This document shows positions 11,576 through 23,373 of a stretch of DNA of 64,000 nucleotides, piece by piece (the stretch's first letter is position 1; each line of letters starts with the position of its first letter). Origin of the DNA: Cyanoderma ruficeps. Its lineage: Eukaryota > Chordata > Aves > Passeriformes > Timaliidae. The DNA lies in assembly GCA_008694505.1 (NCBI GenBank), contig VZDJ01007755.1, positions 13,708,341 to 13,772,340 of the forward strand. Direction: 5' to 3'. The notes under the pieces are model-generated. The model was given only the letters and a program-made list of their open reading frames with translations. It did no database searches and was not told the origin of the DNA. A program made the position numbers and the translations under genes.

Positions 11576-14280
11576 TCACAACTCAGGAGAAGGAGGTATT
11601 TAATTTACCTTGCTCGTGTCAGACATTACCTTTAGCAGAATTTGGACAGCAGCAAGGACTGTTTGTCATTATTGAAACCAGTATCAACCCTTCCTCAGGA
11701 GATATGTACCTGCTGAAAATCTTTGGAGTTCTGTAGATCGCAGACCTAGTTCCAGATTTTTCTTCTAGATTTCTACACTTTCTCAGATCTGTATTTGTGC
11801 TTCTTGGGCAGGTAGGTAAGGGCAGAGGATCTGGCTTCCACATTTCACTGAATGCCAGTCAAAATTCAGATTACTTAGAGATCAGTTTTATTTTGGTTAG
11901 ATGTAAGCAATTGTCTGTCACCAAATGTATAGACTATCATTGCCCATAAATTCGGTGAGATACAGACTAAAGTCAGGCCAGGTCAGTTTATGCTGCAGGT
12001 AGGGGTAAGGCCAAGGTCTTCATTAGGGTGTTACATAGGACTTGTTCACAATGACAACAAAAAAAACCTCTGGACATGTACTGCTTATATGAATTGGAGA
12101 TCAAACTTATCTGGCTTCTTATGTGACGTTTTGTGATTTTTTTATGATCTTATGGCTATTTTCAAATATTGAGGTGAAGATTTTATCTAATTTTCTAACA
12201 CATCTACTTGCAATCATTTTAAAATTACCTAAAGTGAGATACAGGAAAGCTATTAGTAAAAAGGACATCTTCCATGCAGGTTTTGTTTGTGACAAAGGGC
12301 ACCATTTTTCTGTATTTTTTGATTATCTATCTATCTATCTANCTATCTACTTTACTTGAAGTGCCTGTTTTTCTTGGCTAACTAGATATTGACAGCAGGG
12401 TAACTAATCCAGATGTAGACAGACATCTATACTGTAGACATCTCTGTATTTTTTTCTGTAAATAGTTCAAATAAAATTGCACAAGAGAAAGTAATATTGT
12501 GATATTATTCACTGTTTTAACGTTCTGCTGCTTTTTTGCTCCATTCTGAGAATTTTTACCAACTTTGCCAGCCATTTGTCAAAAGGCAACAAGAAAACAG
12601 CTAAGTTAAGTTTGCAGAAGAGATATAACAAAATACAAAAAAATTGAAACTGTACTGTTGATTGCCATAAAACAATGTTTTGAGGGTTTTTTTAAAGTAA
12701 TAGTTTTTTTGGGTTTTTGAGGTTTTAAGTTGATTTTTCAAATGCAAAGAACAACTGAACTAACCACAAATTTAAGAAACTGTAGTTTTTATTTATGGAA
12801 GATTGAAGGTTAAATATATTCAATCAGTAGTATAAATTTTCAAAAACTAAGAGAGTCTAGTATGAAAGAACTGACACTCAATGTACTGATCTCTTCTGTG
12901 TTCTCACTAACCTATGACAACTTTGACCTTCACTCATTAGCTGCTTAAGCAAAACTGAATTCTTTAAAAAGCAGTTCTGAGGATAGGAATATTATTCATA
13001 ACCTGCAGATCATATGAAAGGTTTATGGTTTGTGACTGTTAGATCTAACATTGCTAGATATGTGCGGATGGATTTACTAACAGTAATCATACTGATCTCT
13101 GCAGTACTGACTGCATTTTGTGCATGTGCTGGAGACATGAAGGAATAAAATTTCCCCACTGCTAAAGTTTGTAGTCTCTCTTGACAGCATAAACAAAAAA
13201 GAAAAATGCTGAGCAGCTAAAGCCAGGAAAAAATGAGGAAGATATCCATGTGTACCACTACTTCCGAAAAACCCTTGTTTGCCTTTGGTACCTCAATTTT
13301 AGAATTCAGAATTTATTTACTTGTAAGTTGGTAAGATTTCTCTCTATATACTTGTGAACCTCATTGTTTGCTGTTATTTACAGTAACCACTAGTATTGGT
13401 TTAAAGACTTTTTATTATGGAACCACTTTTGCAAAATGGGTTCTATTTTCATCAGTATTACTACATTAAATGCTGGCATGAGTAAGTAAGTTTCTGTTAG
13501 ATGAGAAATCCAATTTATAACCAACATGACTCCACCTGGGTCACGACCTCAAGTAAAGAACTACCAGCTCAGGATATGACTTCACAGAACAGCTCTAGGC
13601 ACTGAAGAGATACATGGATTAAAGACCTGTACATCAAACAGACATGTCCAGAAATATTCTGTCTTTAGTAATCTGATCACTTAAACTAAGAAATGGTCCT
13701 GTGCTCAGAAGGGAAAGAGATACATTTCTTTAAAAAATGAAACTCATTGTAGCATCTTTGTGCAAAATAAAGATTCAAGTCGATTAATAATGACTGCAGC
13801 AGTTTCTCACAATCAACAGCAAGTCTCTTGAATCATTAATGACATGAGTTCAAAGTCCCAGAAACTAATAATTTATGTACTTTCAGCACTAAGTGAAATC
13901 ATCTTTCTTGTCTAGCTCTTCCAGAGTCAGAGAGAGCCTGCATGTAATGCACCATATCGGTGATAACTTCTGAATTAACAGTGTAATTGCACTTGGCATA
14001 CAAATTCCACTGTGTGCCAGGCAGTGAAAAAAGCGAGAAAGGAGACAGCTTGTCTCCAGCACCATAAGATAGGATTGAACTCTTTTCTTTAAATTTCTAC
14101 AGTGTAGGTGGCAGTGTATGAGATGGATGTCTAGGCTTCCAAGAAATACAGACAAGAGTGAATCAAAAATAGTTAATGTAATCTGGAGAGTAATTTATTT
14201 CTCCAGAATTAGGTAGGCAGGTACAGAGGCAGGTGTGTGAACACATTATGAGATACTTTACCATATTTAAGATTTCTCAG
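11576..14280. other. Gene-free stretch
   Basis: No gene or clear transposon is visible. It contains a (CTAT)n microsatellite at 12323-12349. The block 13870-14110 is slightly richer in G+C and unique-looking, and is listed with the candidate conserved elements. Confidence 0.65.
12323..12349. repeat. (CTAT)n microsatellite with one N
   Basis: Seven tetranucleotide units of TATC/CTAT are interrupted by an ambiguous base at 12342. The N probably reflects unresolved length or base in the assembly. Confidence 0.9.
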
Positions 14281-14358
14281 GGATGTTGAACTAAATGAGG
14301 TTGGACTAGTTCTTCAGATGTCCCAACCCTCAAAATTCTGTGAATATGTGATTCTGTG
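14281..14358 (+). mobile_element. CR1 LINE 3'-end remnant (plus strand)
   Basis: GAGGTTGGACTAGTTCTTC is followed by GTCCCAACCCTCAAAATTCTG and a tail reading TGTGATTCTGTG. This is the classic CR1 terminus (usually TTGGACTAGATGATC, then CCTTCCAACC, then a short ATTCTGTG repeat). The 5' side is truncated, leaving about 80 bases, as is common for CR1. Confidence 0.8.
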
Positions 14359-17300
14359 TTACTCTAGTACAGTTGAAAAACCTGGTATTGGATCTACAGA
14401 AAACTTGTCCTCTTCTGACCTAGAAGCTGGAGGAAAAGTGGGACATGGAAGAATAAATTGGTCTTTTCTGTGTAAAAATAAAAATACAATCTAAACTGGT
14501 ACTTTAATAGATAAGAAAATACTCAGAAATAAGTGTTATTGATTGATTATTTTTTTTAATGCATCTGTTGGCATACTAAAGAGAAATGGGGGTAAGATGT
14601 TGAAGAATTTGAAGAAAGTAATTTAATTTTCTTTACAAAGTGGAGATGAGTTTGTTGCACAGTAAGACTTTGAGCACAGCTAGGGGAATGAGGGTGGTCA
14701 TTAGCTGCAGTAAACTAGTAAATCTTTATGAATTTGTGTAAATATATAAAGCCTCAGGTTTGTTTGGGGTTTTTTTTAATAGCTAAAGAGAAAGCAATGG
14801 TCTTCCAGTTTAATTTTAAATTAAGATTCTTCTGAGAAGGCTTCAATATCCCATCCATCCATTTCAAATACTCAACAATTGATTCACTTCAGTAGTCTGA
14901 TTAGAGCTACAGATACTATGAACCAGTAATCCAGGTCTTGCCTACAGGCACTTAAAAAACATGAAACATTTTTTTTTGCTTTTGCTTTGGCATAATCCCC
15001 TGATTTAAAATATTTCTGTTCATTCCTTTCTTGTGGCATTGTCCATAGGAACAAGTAATTTTGAGGGGTATCAAGTCATGCCAAGAACAATTAAGAAAGG
15101 ATTTGATGCAAGTAAAACCAAAGAAATCCTAGATCTATGGCAAAAGATGTTTTGACAAAAAGATTAAGAAAGAGAGAGAGAGTTTGAGGAATGTCACCTA
15201 TTAGGCAGCAACACCAACTTAACCCTGTATGTACTTCATGGGTTAACCACATATATTCACAGAGGAGGGTAAAGTTAAGCCCATTGAGACTGATAATATT
15301 TTTCATTATACATATCTATTCACTTCAAAATACTAATAAAAGAAAAAGTATTGCATTAAAGAGCTTTGTAGACAAACAGCAAAAAAACCCCTCTTTGTAA
15401 AATATTGTTCTGATCTGTTGTACTGCTTATCCCCCACAAAAGATCTCTAGTGACCTAACATGCTTCTTTCTTTTGCATCTTGCTTTGAGATATGACACAT
15501 TTTTACCACATCATATGACATTATTCTAATATGTAATTATTCTTGTTCATATAGAGCAATTTCTTTCATGTCCGTGCACCAATTTTCTCTTGCTTTTATT
15601 TTGGTGGTTTTTTTTTTCAACTGTCGTCAAAAGATCAATCTGTTGGCAAGCATGGGCAAATGTAATCAATTTTAAAAATAATTTTCAGCCTATAATAGCA
15701 AAGAACAATCATACAGCAATTGTATTTTGGGCTTAAAAGTTAATTTATGAATCTACAGTTATTCTATAACTTCAGGCATGAAATAGCTACTGTTAAGACT
15801 TTAACACATAAAGTGTTTCAAATTGCATCCAGAATTTCATACCTTTGGGACACAAATTTGTCTTTTTTTGGCCACATTTTAACAGCAATGCAAAAGCAGT
15901 GGTTCTTTAGGGGAAAAGACTCAGGTTTATCAGGGACACATTGGTGAGATGAAGGGATACTGGCAGAGGTGGAATATGACAGCTCTCAACTGTCCTTACA
16001 TCTTCTCAGCTTGCGGAGCCGAATTGTGCCTGTTCACAACTGGAAGCTGTACTTTGTTTCCTGCAGCTGACAACCCAAAGGGACTAATCTGGCAGCCAGA
16101 GCAGGAGAAGTCTGATACTCAACGACTGTGGAGCAGATGTGATGCACAAGGATATTTCCCAGATCCATAACCTAGGGAGGAACCTGCATGTAAAGGGAAT
16201 CAAAGAATGGTTGTTTGATCCCGTTGAGCCCACTTTGCAGTTCAATTAACTTTAAAGGAAAGGATGAGGGTGGTGTGTACCTCAGTAGGAGAAGTAAATC
16301 TTACAATTCTGGTTTATTAACTTTGGACTCCATTGGGGCTAAAGCATAGAATGGTGGGAGGAAAATCTATATGCTCTGATGACTGATTGAAAGTTATTTT
16401 TATATTAATTCTTATAAATTAAATAAATTCTTTTAAGTTAAATTCTTATAAAGAAATTTTTAAAGGAAATTTAGATTGTGAAAAAAATTTTCATAGTTAA
16501 GGAAAAAAAAATCCGCAAAAACATCAAGGCCAAACTGAAGTAAGCAAAATACAGTCGTCTGATTTTAATATATAATAGGCAGTTTTATGCTACTCTACTA
16601 CCTCAGAGAGGTTTGGAAGTACTTGCAAAAGTAATTTATGCTGACTTTAAAGCCCATTTATGCTACCAGAACAATGATAACTGAGTCACTGAGCTTCTGA
16701 GAGTCACAGCAGTCAACATTCATGAAAAAATTCTAAGTGTGCACTTAGTACAAGTATCTAAAAATACTATTCATCATGAACACTAAAAAAGTTACAGTCA
16801 GCAAATCAAGAAGGAAAAGCCGTCATGTGAGCCAGGCATCCAGTTACAGAGGATTTTGCTCTGGAATTTTCAAATTGTAAAGCTTTAATTGACTTTGCTG
16901 TGACCAGAAATAGACTTCTGCAGAGTGGTCTTAAACTTCCCTTTAACAGAGAATGCAGACCAATTGGAATTAACTTTGCACAATCTGTAGATTGCAAATT
17001 AATTGGACAAAATTTCAATGATCATTTAAAAATGGCAAATGTTGAAGCAAATAAGATTTAGAATAGGTGAGCAATCCAATCTATGTTGATATAAACTGTT
17101 GTTATTAATTATAAATGGCTAGTTCAGCCCTTCAAAAGAGTTATTTCAGAAGGAAATATAATTAAAATCATCATGACTAGCAGCAAAAGTTGACGTATTT
17201 TTCTGATCCAAACCTTTGATGTACATCTATCTTGCCAAAGTAAAAAATAGCTAAGTAATTCCTTTTATGATAAAATTTATTTAAGAAAAAGACAAAATCT

Positions 17301-20300
17301 TAACGTTACAAGACTCCAATATTTTACAAACAGTGATATCTTTTTTTGAGAGATATTCTTCTTGAATTTATCCCTTTCTCTCACCTAATTTACTCTCTAT
17401 TCAAAAAGATCAAAAATGTTCATTTCTCAAGATATTTCTAGTAGCAAAAATATATTAAGTCGCATATAATACAGCTGGAGAATTGAAAAGTATTCAATTT
17501 ATAAATGTCATTCTGCAGTAGACTACTTGTTGAAATTGGGAACACTTTGTAAAAAGCCATCCACATTTAAGAGGCAAAGATTCATCATGTAATGATTAAA
17601 TCCCTGATAGTCATTAAAATGAAGGAGCCTGCTGAAGAGCAGCTTCAGATAAAGACTTGCAGAGAATAAAGATTATCACAGACAGACAAACACATTGTAC
17701 ATGTGACATCAGTTCCAAAGAACTTACCCCTTTATTCTGCAAACTAATTCCAGACATAGTCAGCTAATGAGCAACAGCTCATGACATAACTGAGATAGAG
17801 GCTTTTCTTCTTTGCTTGACTTCACCTTCTTTAATATTAATGTTAATTCACAATGCTAAAAATCTTTCAAATCACAAACTGCAAGCTGAAACTTAGCATA
17901 TAATCCCACAATTGGGACAATGTGACAGATGAATCGGGTGTTTCAGTTTACATTTCTATAATTTCAAGTATCCTTAAATGCCCATGTTAGGTTTAGTGTT
18001 AGCCTTTTGTCTTGGTGATGCTGGGACATACAGGCTGTTTCTAAAACTGTGGTAAACAATCTGGACTGCATATGTCAAATACAGTAAGTTCTCTTGTGTT
18101 TGATGGGTTTCTTTGCACTATCCTATTTACTAGATATAGCAAGACCCTCCTCCTTCTGCTGATTCCTCTGGAAGAAATACCACATATGGGCTGTTTATTA
18201 AAGAACACCAGAGTACACTTTCTAGAAGCACATATCTCAGTGTCACAGAAACTAATTTTTATATACCTTCACAAATTCTGCATTCTCTCCAGACCGTCTG
18301 CTTAATAGACAATAGAAACAGCTGACACATATTGAACAAAGTGTCATTCAGGTTTAAGGGAAAAGAGATTTCCTGGATTAATGATTAACAAATGACAGCA
18401 TTAACTGGCTGATAAATCTTTCACAACCTCCTTATAGATATAACATGATGAAGAGAAGGCTTCTCCCTGCCTGACTTTAGCGTGCCTTGCTGAAGAATTT
18501 CTTTAAAGAAGTGAAATTGAGAAGATAAGGGTCAAAGATTAGAGAGTTCAAACATCAGTAGGTGTTCAGGAACAGACTAAGAAAGAAGACATTTATGCTA
18601 TATTAAATCTCAGAATCAAAGTTTTGCATACCATTCATTTCTCAGTCATCTGCACATAAAACACACATGAAAGTCAGGGAACTGGATTTTCAGTTCTTTA
18701 GTCTCTAAACTCAAACACACTGCACAGCTAATGTTTCTCCTAGACAAAACATTGGAAGTAGAAATCAGTGAGCAAAAAGTGGTCTGTACTCAAAGACATT
18801 GAAAATATGATATATTAAATATGTGCTAGGTTTTATGAGTGTGAACCTCAAAAGTTGTTTCAAGCCTGTAAGTAGATAATACCTTTTACTGAAATTAGTT
18901 TTCCACAAATAAAATTGTAGCTGACCTGAAAAACAGTGTCACCTTTGTATAAAGACCACAAAAATGAAAATGCCATCTCTCTCTTAAACTACACCAGTGG
19001 TTATTGTCATCAGTGCCCATTTTACTGACTTTCAGAAATAAAATATTTCATTTATTTATTTTCTCAGTTTCTTTCCTACTCCTTTTCACCACAACTATTT
19101 CTGCACTATTCTAAAAACTTATCAAGAAAATGCACTGATAAATGTACATATACTGCTAAAATACCGTTTTTATATTAATTTGGATCTACTTTAAGCTAAT
19201 TCTAGTCAACTAGGTGGAGAAGGGGCAGTGGGGCAGTGCAGAGTGAAAGTGGGGGGAATTGAAATATTCCTGAAAATAACTGTTTAGCTATAGAATAAAG
19301 CAGTACCTAAAATGTTGGGCCTCTTCCCTGCTTGATTGACTTCTGCCCAGTGGATAGAAGCAAGGCCTAATTTAGCATCAATTTGTATCACATGCAGCAG
19401 TTGGTAGAATCAGAAATAGTCTTTGGTATTCCTTGGATAACATTAACCATCTCTGCAGCTGAGGAGAATTTCTGTTCAGAATCCTGCCTAAATCTGTGAA
19501 TTCATTATTTCAGTGCTGTGCCCTGTCATAGTCCCTGTCCTCCATGCGAATTTGATCAACAGCTCAATAGAAATTTTGCACTATTATGAACCATTAAATG
19601 GAAGTTTAGTCATGTGAATAAGTATATGCCACTGTGTTGTACCTACATTTATTCTTCAGCTATTTCAGTGGTTATATTTTTAAGTACTGAGAACACAGAT
19701 ATTTCCTCTTAATTCTTTTTAGAAGAGTCATACATCATGTTCTGTACTCTCTATGCAGTGAGGGTCAAAATAAATCTATTAGGCAACATTTTGGATGCAG
19801 TCTTATACTAATAGAAAATATGAAATTACCAAGTGGGAATAGGGAGACAGACAAATTCTTTTATCCAATCCTTCTGGCTACCCTTAGTTAAACACAATTT
19901 CTTTTTTATCTTTAAAAAGATAACAAATGAAAGCAAAGGTTGAATGGAGAGAGTGAAAAAGAGCAAGAGAGAAATGTGGTGAGTGGGATGTAACACTACA
20001 GTGGAAATAAACTTCTTAATTATGCACTGGCAACTCTTTCCATTTCCACCATGACTGAAATACCTCACATGAACTGAAAAGGACTGAGTTGTGGTTAAAT
20101 ATGAGATTTCTAAAAGCAATATTATCTTAGGAAAGTGACAAATTATGGTAAAGCTAAATTGATACATTTGCATTTGGTTGGAACATTCAGTCATTCCTAC
20201 ATTAAAACTTGTTCTCAAGTGTATCTATTGCTTTTTTTCTTTTCCTGACAAGCATGAGTTCTCTTGGGGTTTTAATCTACCTTTCTTCTAAAAATTCTAC

Positions 20301-22428
20301 TCATGCAATGCTACTTCAGGGCACCTAAGCAATTCTGGTTTGCAGTCTATATGCCTGGTAAGTGGAAATGAATTATCTCAAGTGCAAGACAAAATGTAAC
20401 TAAAAATCTGCTGAACTATGTTTTAAAAGTACTTTTTGAAAATTGTAATGTCAACCACTTATTGCAGAGATATGAACAAAACCAGAAAAAAAAGTTCTTG
20501 AAAAGGTTTCATGTGAAAGTGGCAGACAGTGATAATAAGAATGGAAATGTAAGCTGAAGAAAGTAAGTCTATTTGAGAATCCCTAATGTTTGATGTCTTT
20601 ACCCTGAAAGAAAACTTAAATCAAAATGTAATATCTTAAAATTAAGATAAACCACTGTTTTCCAAGGAGGCAATTTGCATTGCGTAAAGCTTTGGTTGCT
20701 ACAATCCCAGGGAAATAAACAGAGCAACACTTAATCTAGAGCATGAGAACTGAAATCACCAGTTGACTGCCTCCACTGTCAGACAAAGATGCAAAAAAAT
20801 TGCAATATTTATCAATATTTATCATCATTGAAGCTCCTGAAAACTGAGCTTGACTGACATCAGACATAGTCCATACACTAGATAGGATAGAGAAATGAGG
20901 GATTTAGATGTTAAGTTAAAGATCATAGAAAAAAATTCACAATAAAAGCAACAAGCAACAAGCAAGCTTTTCTTACAGAAATTCATGCACCAGTTAGAAA
21001 TATTTGATTAAAAATACGAGTTTTCATGCTTCAATGGGTCATATCCACCACTAGCAGGATGGTGTTTCTACTCTTTGCTACAAAAACCATAATAAAAAAA
21101 ACTCATAAATAACTCAATAAATATAGAGTGCATTGTCATTTATAGATAAAATGATACATCCAAATAAGAATATGAAAAAAGATCATTTTAGTCAAGCAGT
21201 TGTCACTTGCCAAAAGTACAAACAAAATGGTTTAAAGAAAAGCAAATATACATCCACTGGCTAAGAGAAAATATTTTTGAGAGACTTCCAGAAAATGAAA
21301 CAAGGAAAAAAACAACTTCTAAACTTCATGAAGTTTCCCAGTCTACAGAGGTGCCAAAGTTGAGCAGCACAATGTGGCTACAAGATTTCCCAAAGCTACT
21401 GTAAACTGCGTAGAATCTAAGAATCCTGCTCAGATGGACATATTGCAGTGAAAACTCCTCATGCACAACCAGATATGCTTTCCAAAGCTCAGCCTGGCAC
21501 TTAAGTTATATTTAAAATTTTACAAAGAAAGTGGACATCTCTGCTTTTCAAAACTGAACTGGAAAGTAATTCTGTAAAAGAAAGTGTGGATTTAAGTGAA
21601 GATGATTGACTGTGCTGTATTGATGCCATTTTAAGTCAGCAGGCTACTGAAGAGAAAGTGTAGTAAAAGAGTCTGAGAAGCAGTAACTAATTTTTAAGAG
21701 GGGAAACTGAAAAGGTGAGAACCCACAGCTTCAGAATACAAAAGACTATGTAAAGAAAGAGGAAATTTCAAGGACTGCTTTAAAGGCTTTATAAAAATGG
21801 GACAAACCACTATTCAGTAATATTAGTCTTGTCTAAAATAAATTAATATCCTCAAAAAAACCCAAACACTGGGTTCAGCAACTCAACCTTATTTCCCAGT
21901 TTATTGCTCAAGTTCTCATGGAAGCTGATGGATACAGTACTTAAACTTCTGCTCATGAAATGATTGCACCTCATAGAGCACAGGAGACGTAAAAGTACAG
22001 GTAGAAAAACAGAAGACCAGTGTACATACCTATAGCTCTGCTACCTCATCATCCTCACTGGCTTTTTCTCCTCAAATTAGATTTCTTAATAAAGCCCAAA
22101 GACATTCTTTTCCATTTTCCATCTCATCTATCACTGTCTGCTCTTTCATCAAATCTTGGGGGGGAGGCGTTTCTGGTTTATGCTTGGGGCTTTCTTAGGG
22201 TTTTTGTTTGTTTGTTCCATTATTGGTGCAATTTGGTGGGTTTTAGGTTGGTTTTTTTTTGGTTGTTTTGTTTCTTTGTGTCTCTGGATCTACTGCTTTA
22301 GGGGAGAATTAAAATTTTCTTCACAACTGTATGATGTGCTTTGTTTTCTTAATTCTCTTCCCCATATGGAAATATTATTTAGTTACTTCAGTATGCAAAG
22401 CAGTTTTGAATAACATGGATTGCACTGG
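14359..22428. other. Gene-free stretch
   Basis: No supportable gene. Short GA repeats occur at 15169-15183. The segment 15940-16190 is less AT-rich and carries a 73-codon plus-strand frame (15949-16170) that I do not recognise; it could be an old LTR fragment. A 130-codon minus-strand frame (19826-20218) matches no family I know. A candidate conserved block with an imperfect palindrome sits at 16820-17060, and small tandem repeats at 20802-20825 and 20950-20968. Confidence 0.6.
16960..17006. repeat. Imperfect palindrome with CCAATT and TTTGCA arms
   Basis: The left arm (16960-16980) begins CCAATT and ends TTTGCA. The right arm (16993-17006, TGCAAATTAATTGG) is its approximate reverse complement. 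The loop is CAATCTGTAGAT. The arms contain ATTAA and CCAAT-like cores. A regulatory role is inference. Confidence 0.5.
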
Positions 22429-22984
22429 TGTGGTAGGTTAACACTGGCACCCAGTCCTTAACAAAACAGAGGGAGAAAATAAGGTGAAAAACTCATGAGT
22501 TAAGATGAAGACAGTTTAATAAAGGATGCATGTAGCCTTCAATAAAGGCAACAACCATGTGCTAAAGAAAAGGGAACAAAATTCTCTTATTTTTCCTGAA
22601 CATCAGGAGACCATGTCGGGTCACTTCCCAGTAAGTACGGCTTTGGCATGTTTGGTAGATGCTTTGGAAGACAAACATGCTAATATCAAATGCTCCCCTG
22701 CTCCTTTCTCTTAGCTTTTTATTGCTGAGCACAGTCATAGGCTATGGAATATCCCTTTGGTTGTTTTGGGTCAGCTGTGTTGGCTGTGTCCCCTCACAAA
22801 CCCTTGCCCATCCCGACTGGCCTTTGGTGGTGGGGTTGGAGAAACAGCCTTGATGCTATTTGAGCACTGCTCAGCTTCACCCAAAACACTGCTGTGTTAT
22901 CAACATCCTTCTAACTACAAAGCACAGCTGTATGAAAGCCACTATGGAAAAAAAATTAAGTCCATAACAGTCAGACCCAATATA
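22429..22984 (-). mobile_element. Solo LTR of an avian endogenous retrovirus (minus strand)
   Basis: The right-hand part contains TATGGAATATCCCTTTGGTT, GGGTCAGCTGTGTTGGCTG, TGTCCCCTCACAAACC and GTGTTATCAACATCC. I recognise these as the U3 region, reverse-complemented, of an abundant avian ERV LTR. The left edge reads TGTGGTAGGTTAACACTGG, the complement of an LTR end in ...CACA. On the minus strand a TATA-like AATAAAAAGC lies at about 22716-22725 and an ATTAAA polyadenylation signal at 22515-22520, in the right order for U3-R-U5. No gag, pol or env lies beside it, so it is a solo LTR or fragment. The right terminus is decayed (TATA where TACA is expected), and no target-site duplication is evident. 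Class (probably ERVL-like) is from memory. Confidence 0.8.
22515..22520 (-). promoter_or_regulatory. Polyadenylation signal of the minus-strand LTR
   Basis: ATTAAA on the minus strand, just upstream of an AACTGTCTTCATCTTAACTC segment that matches the usual R/U5 of this LTR family. It is relevant only to the old provirus. Confidence 0.5.
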
Positions 22985-23355
22985 TAAATCCATTTCTTTG
23001 TTCACACGAGGTTTTGTAATAATTGCCACCCCTTGAGACAACAATCCAGACAGAGCAGAAGGAAAATTGTATCCATTGCTTAGCCATGGATAAAGTCACC
23101 CCTGCTACTTTCAGAAAAAAGTTTCAGAGTGAAAATGAGCATGGTGATTTCTAAGATCAGTTCATTTTCTTTTAAAATATGGATTTTTTTTAGAAAAATT
23201 CTCTTAAGCTTCATGCTGTAGTTTGAGAAACCCCACTGGCTGTGCATGTGGAGGCTTGCCATGGACTTAAGGTGCACACCCACCTTAGAGTGATGATGGT
23301 TTTTTGAGTTGTTTTTTTCCCCTAGCTCACACTGAGTTAGGCTCCATTACACATG

Positions 23356-23373
23356 ATGGAAACTGGTTTCCAT
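23356..23373. repeat. 18-bp palindrome ATGGAAAC-TG-GTTTCCAT
   Basis: Perfect 8-bp arms around a 2-base centre. A related shorter palindrome, GGAAACTGGTTTCC, occurs at about 48293-48306. Sites of this size can arise by chance in 64 kb. Confidence 0.7.

Noticed and set aside
15949..16170. 73-codon frame in a GC-richer segment, considered as an exon
   Set aside because: No recognisable domain and no convincing splice sites; an old LTR fragment is equally likely but could not be matched.
19826..20218. 130-codon minus-strand frame
   Set aside because: AT-driven composition and no domain; most likely a chance frame.
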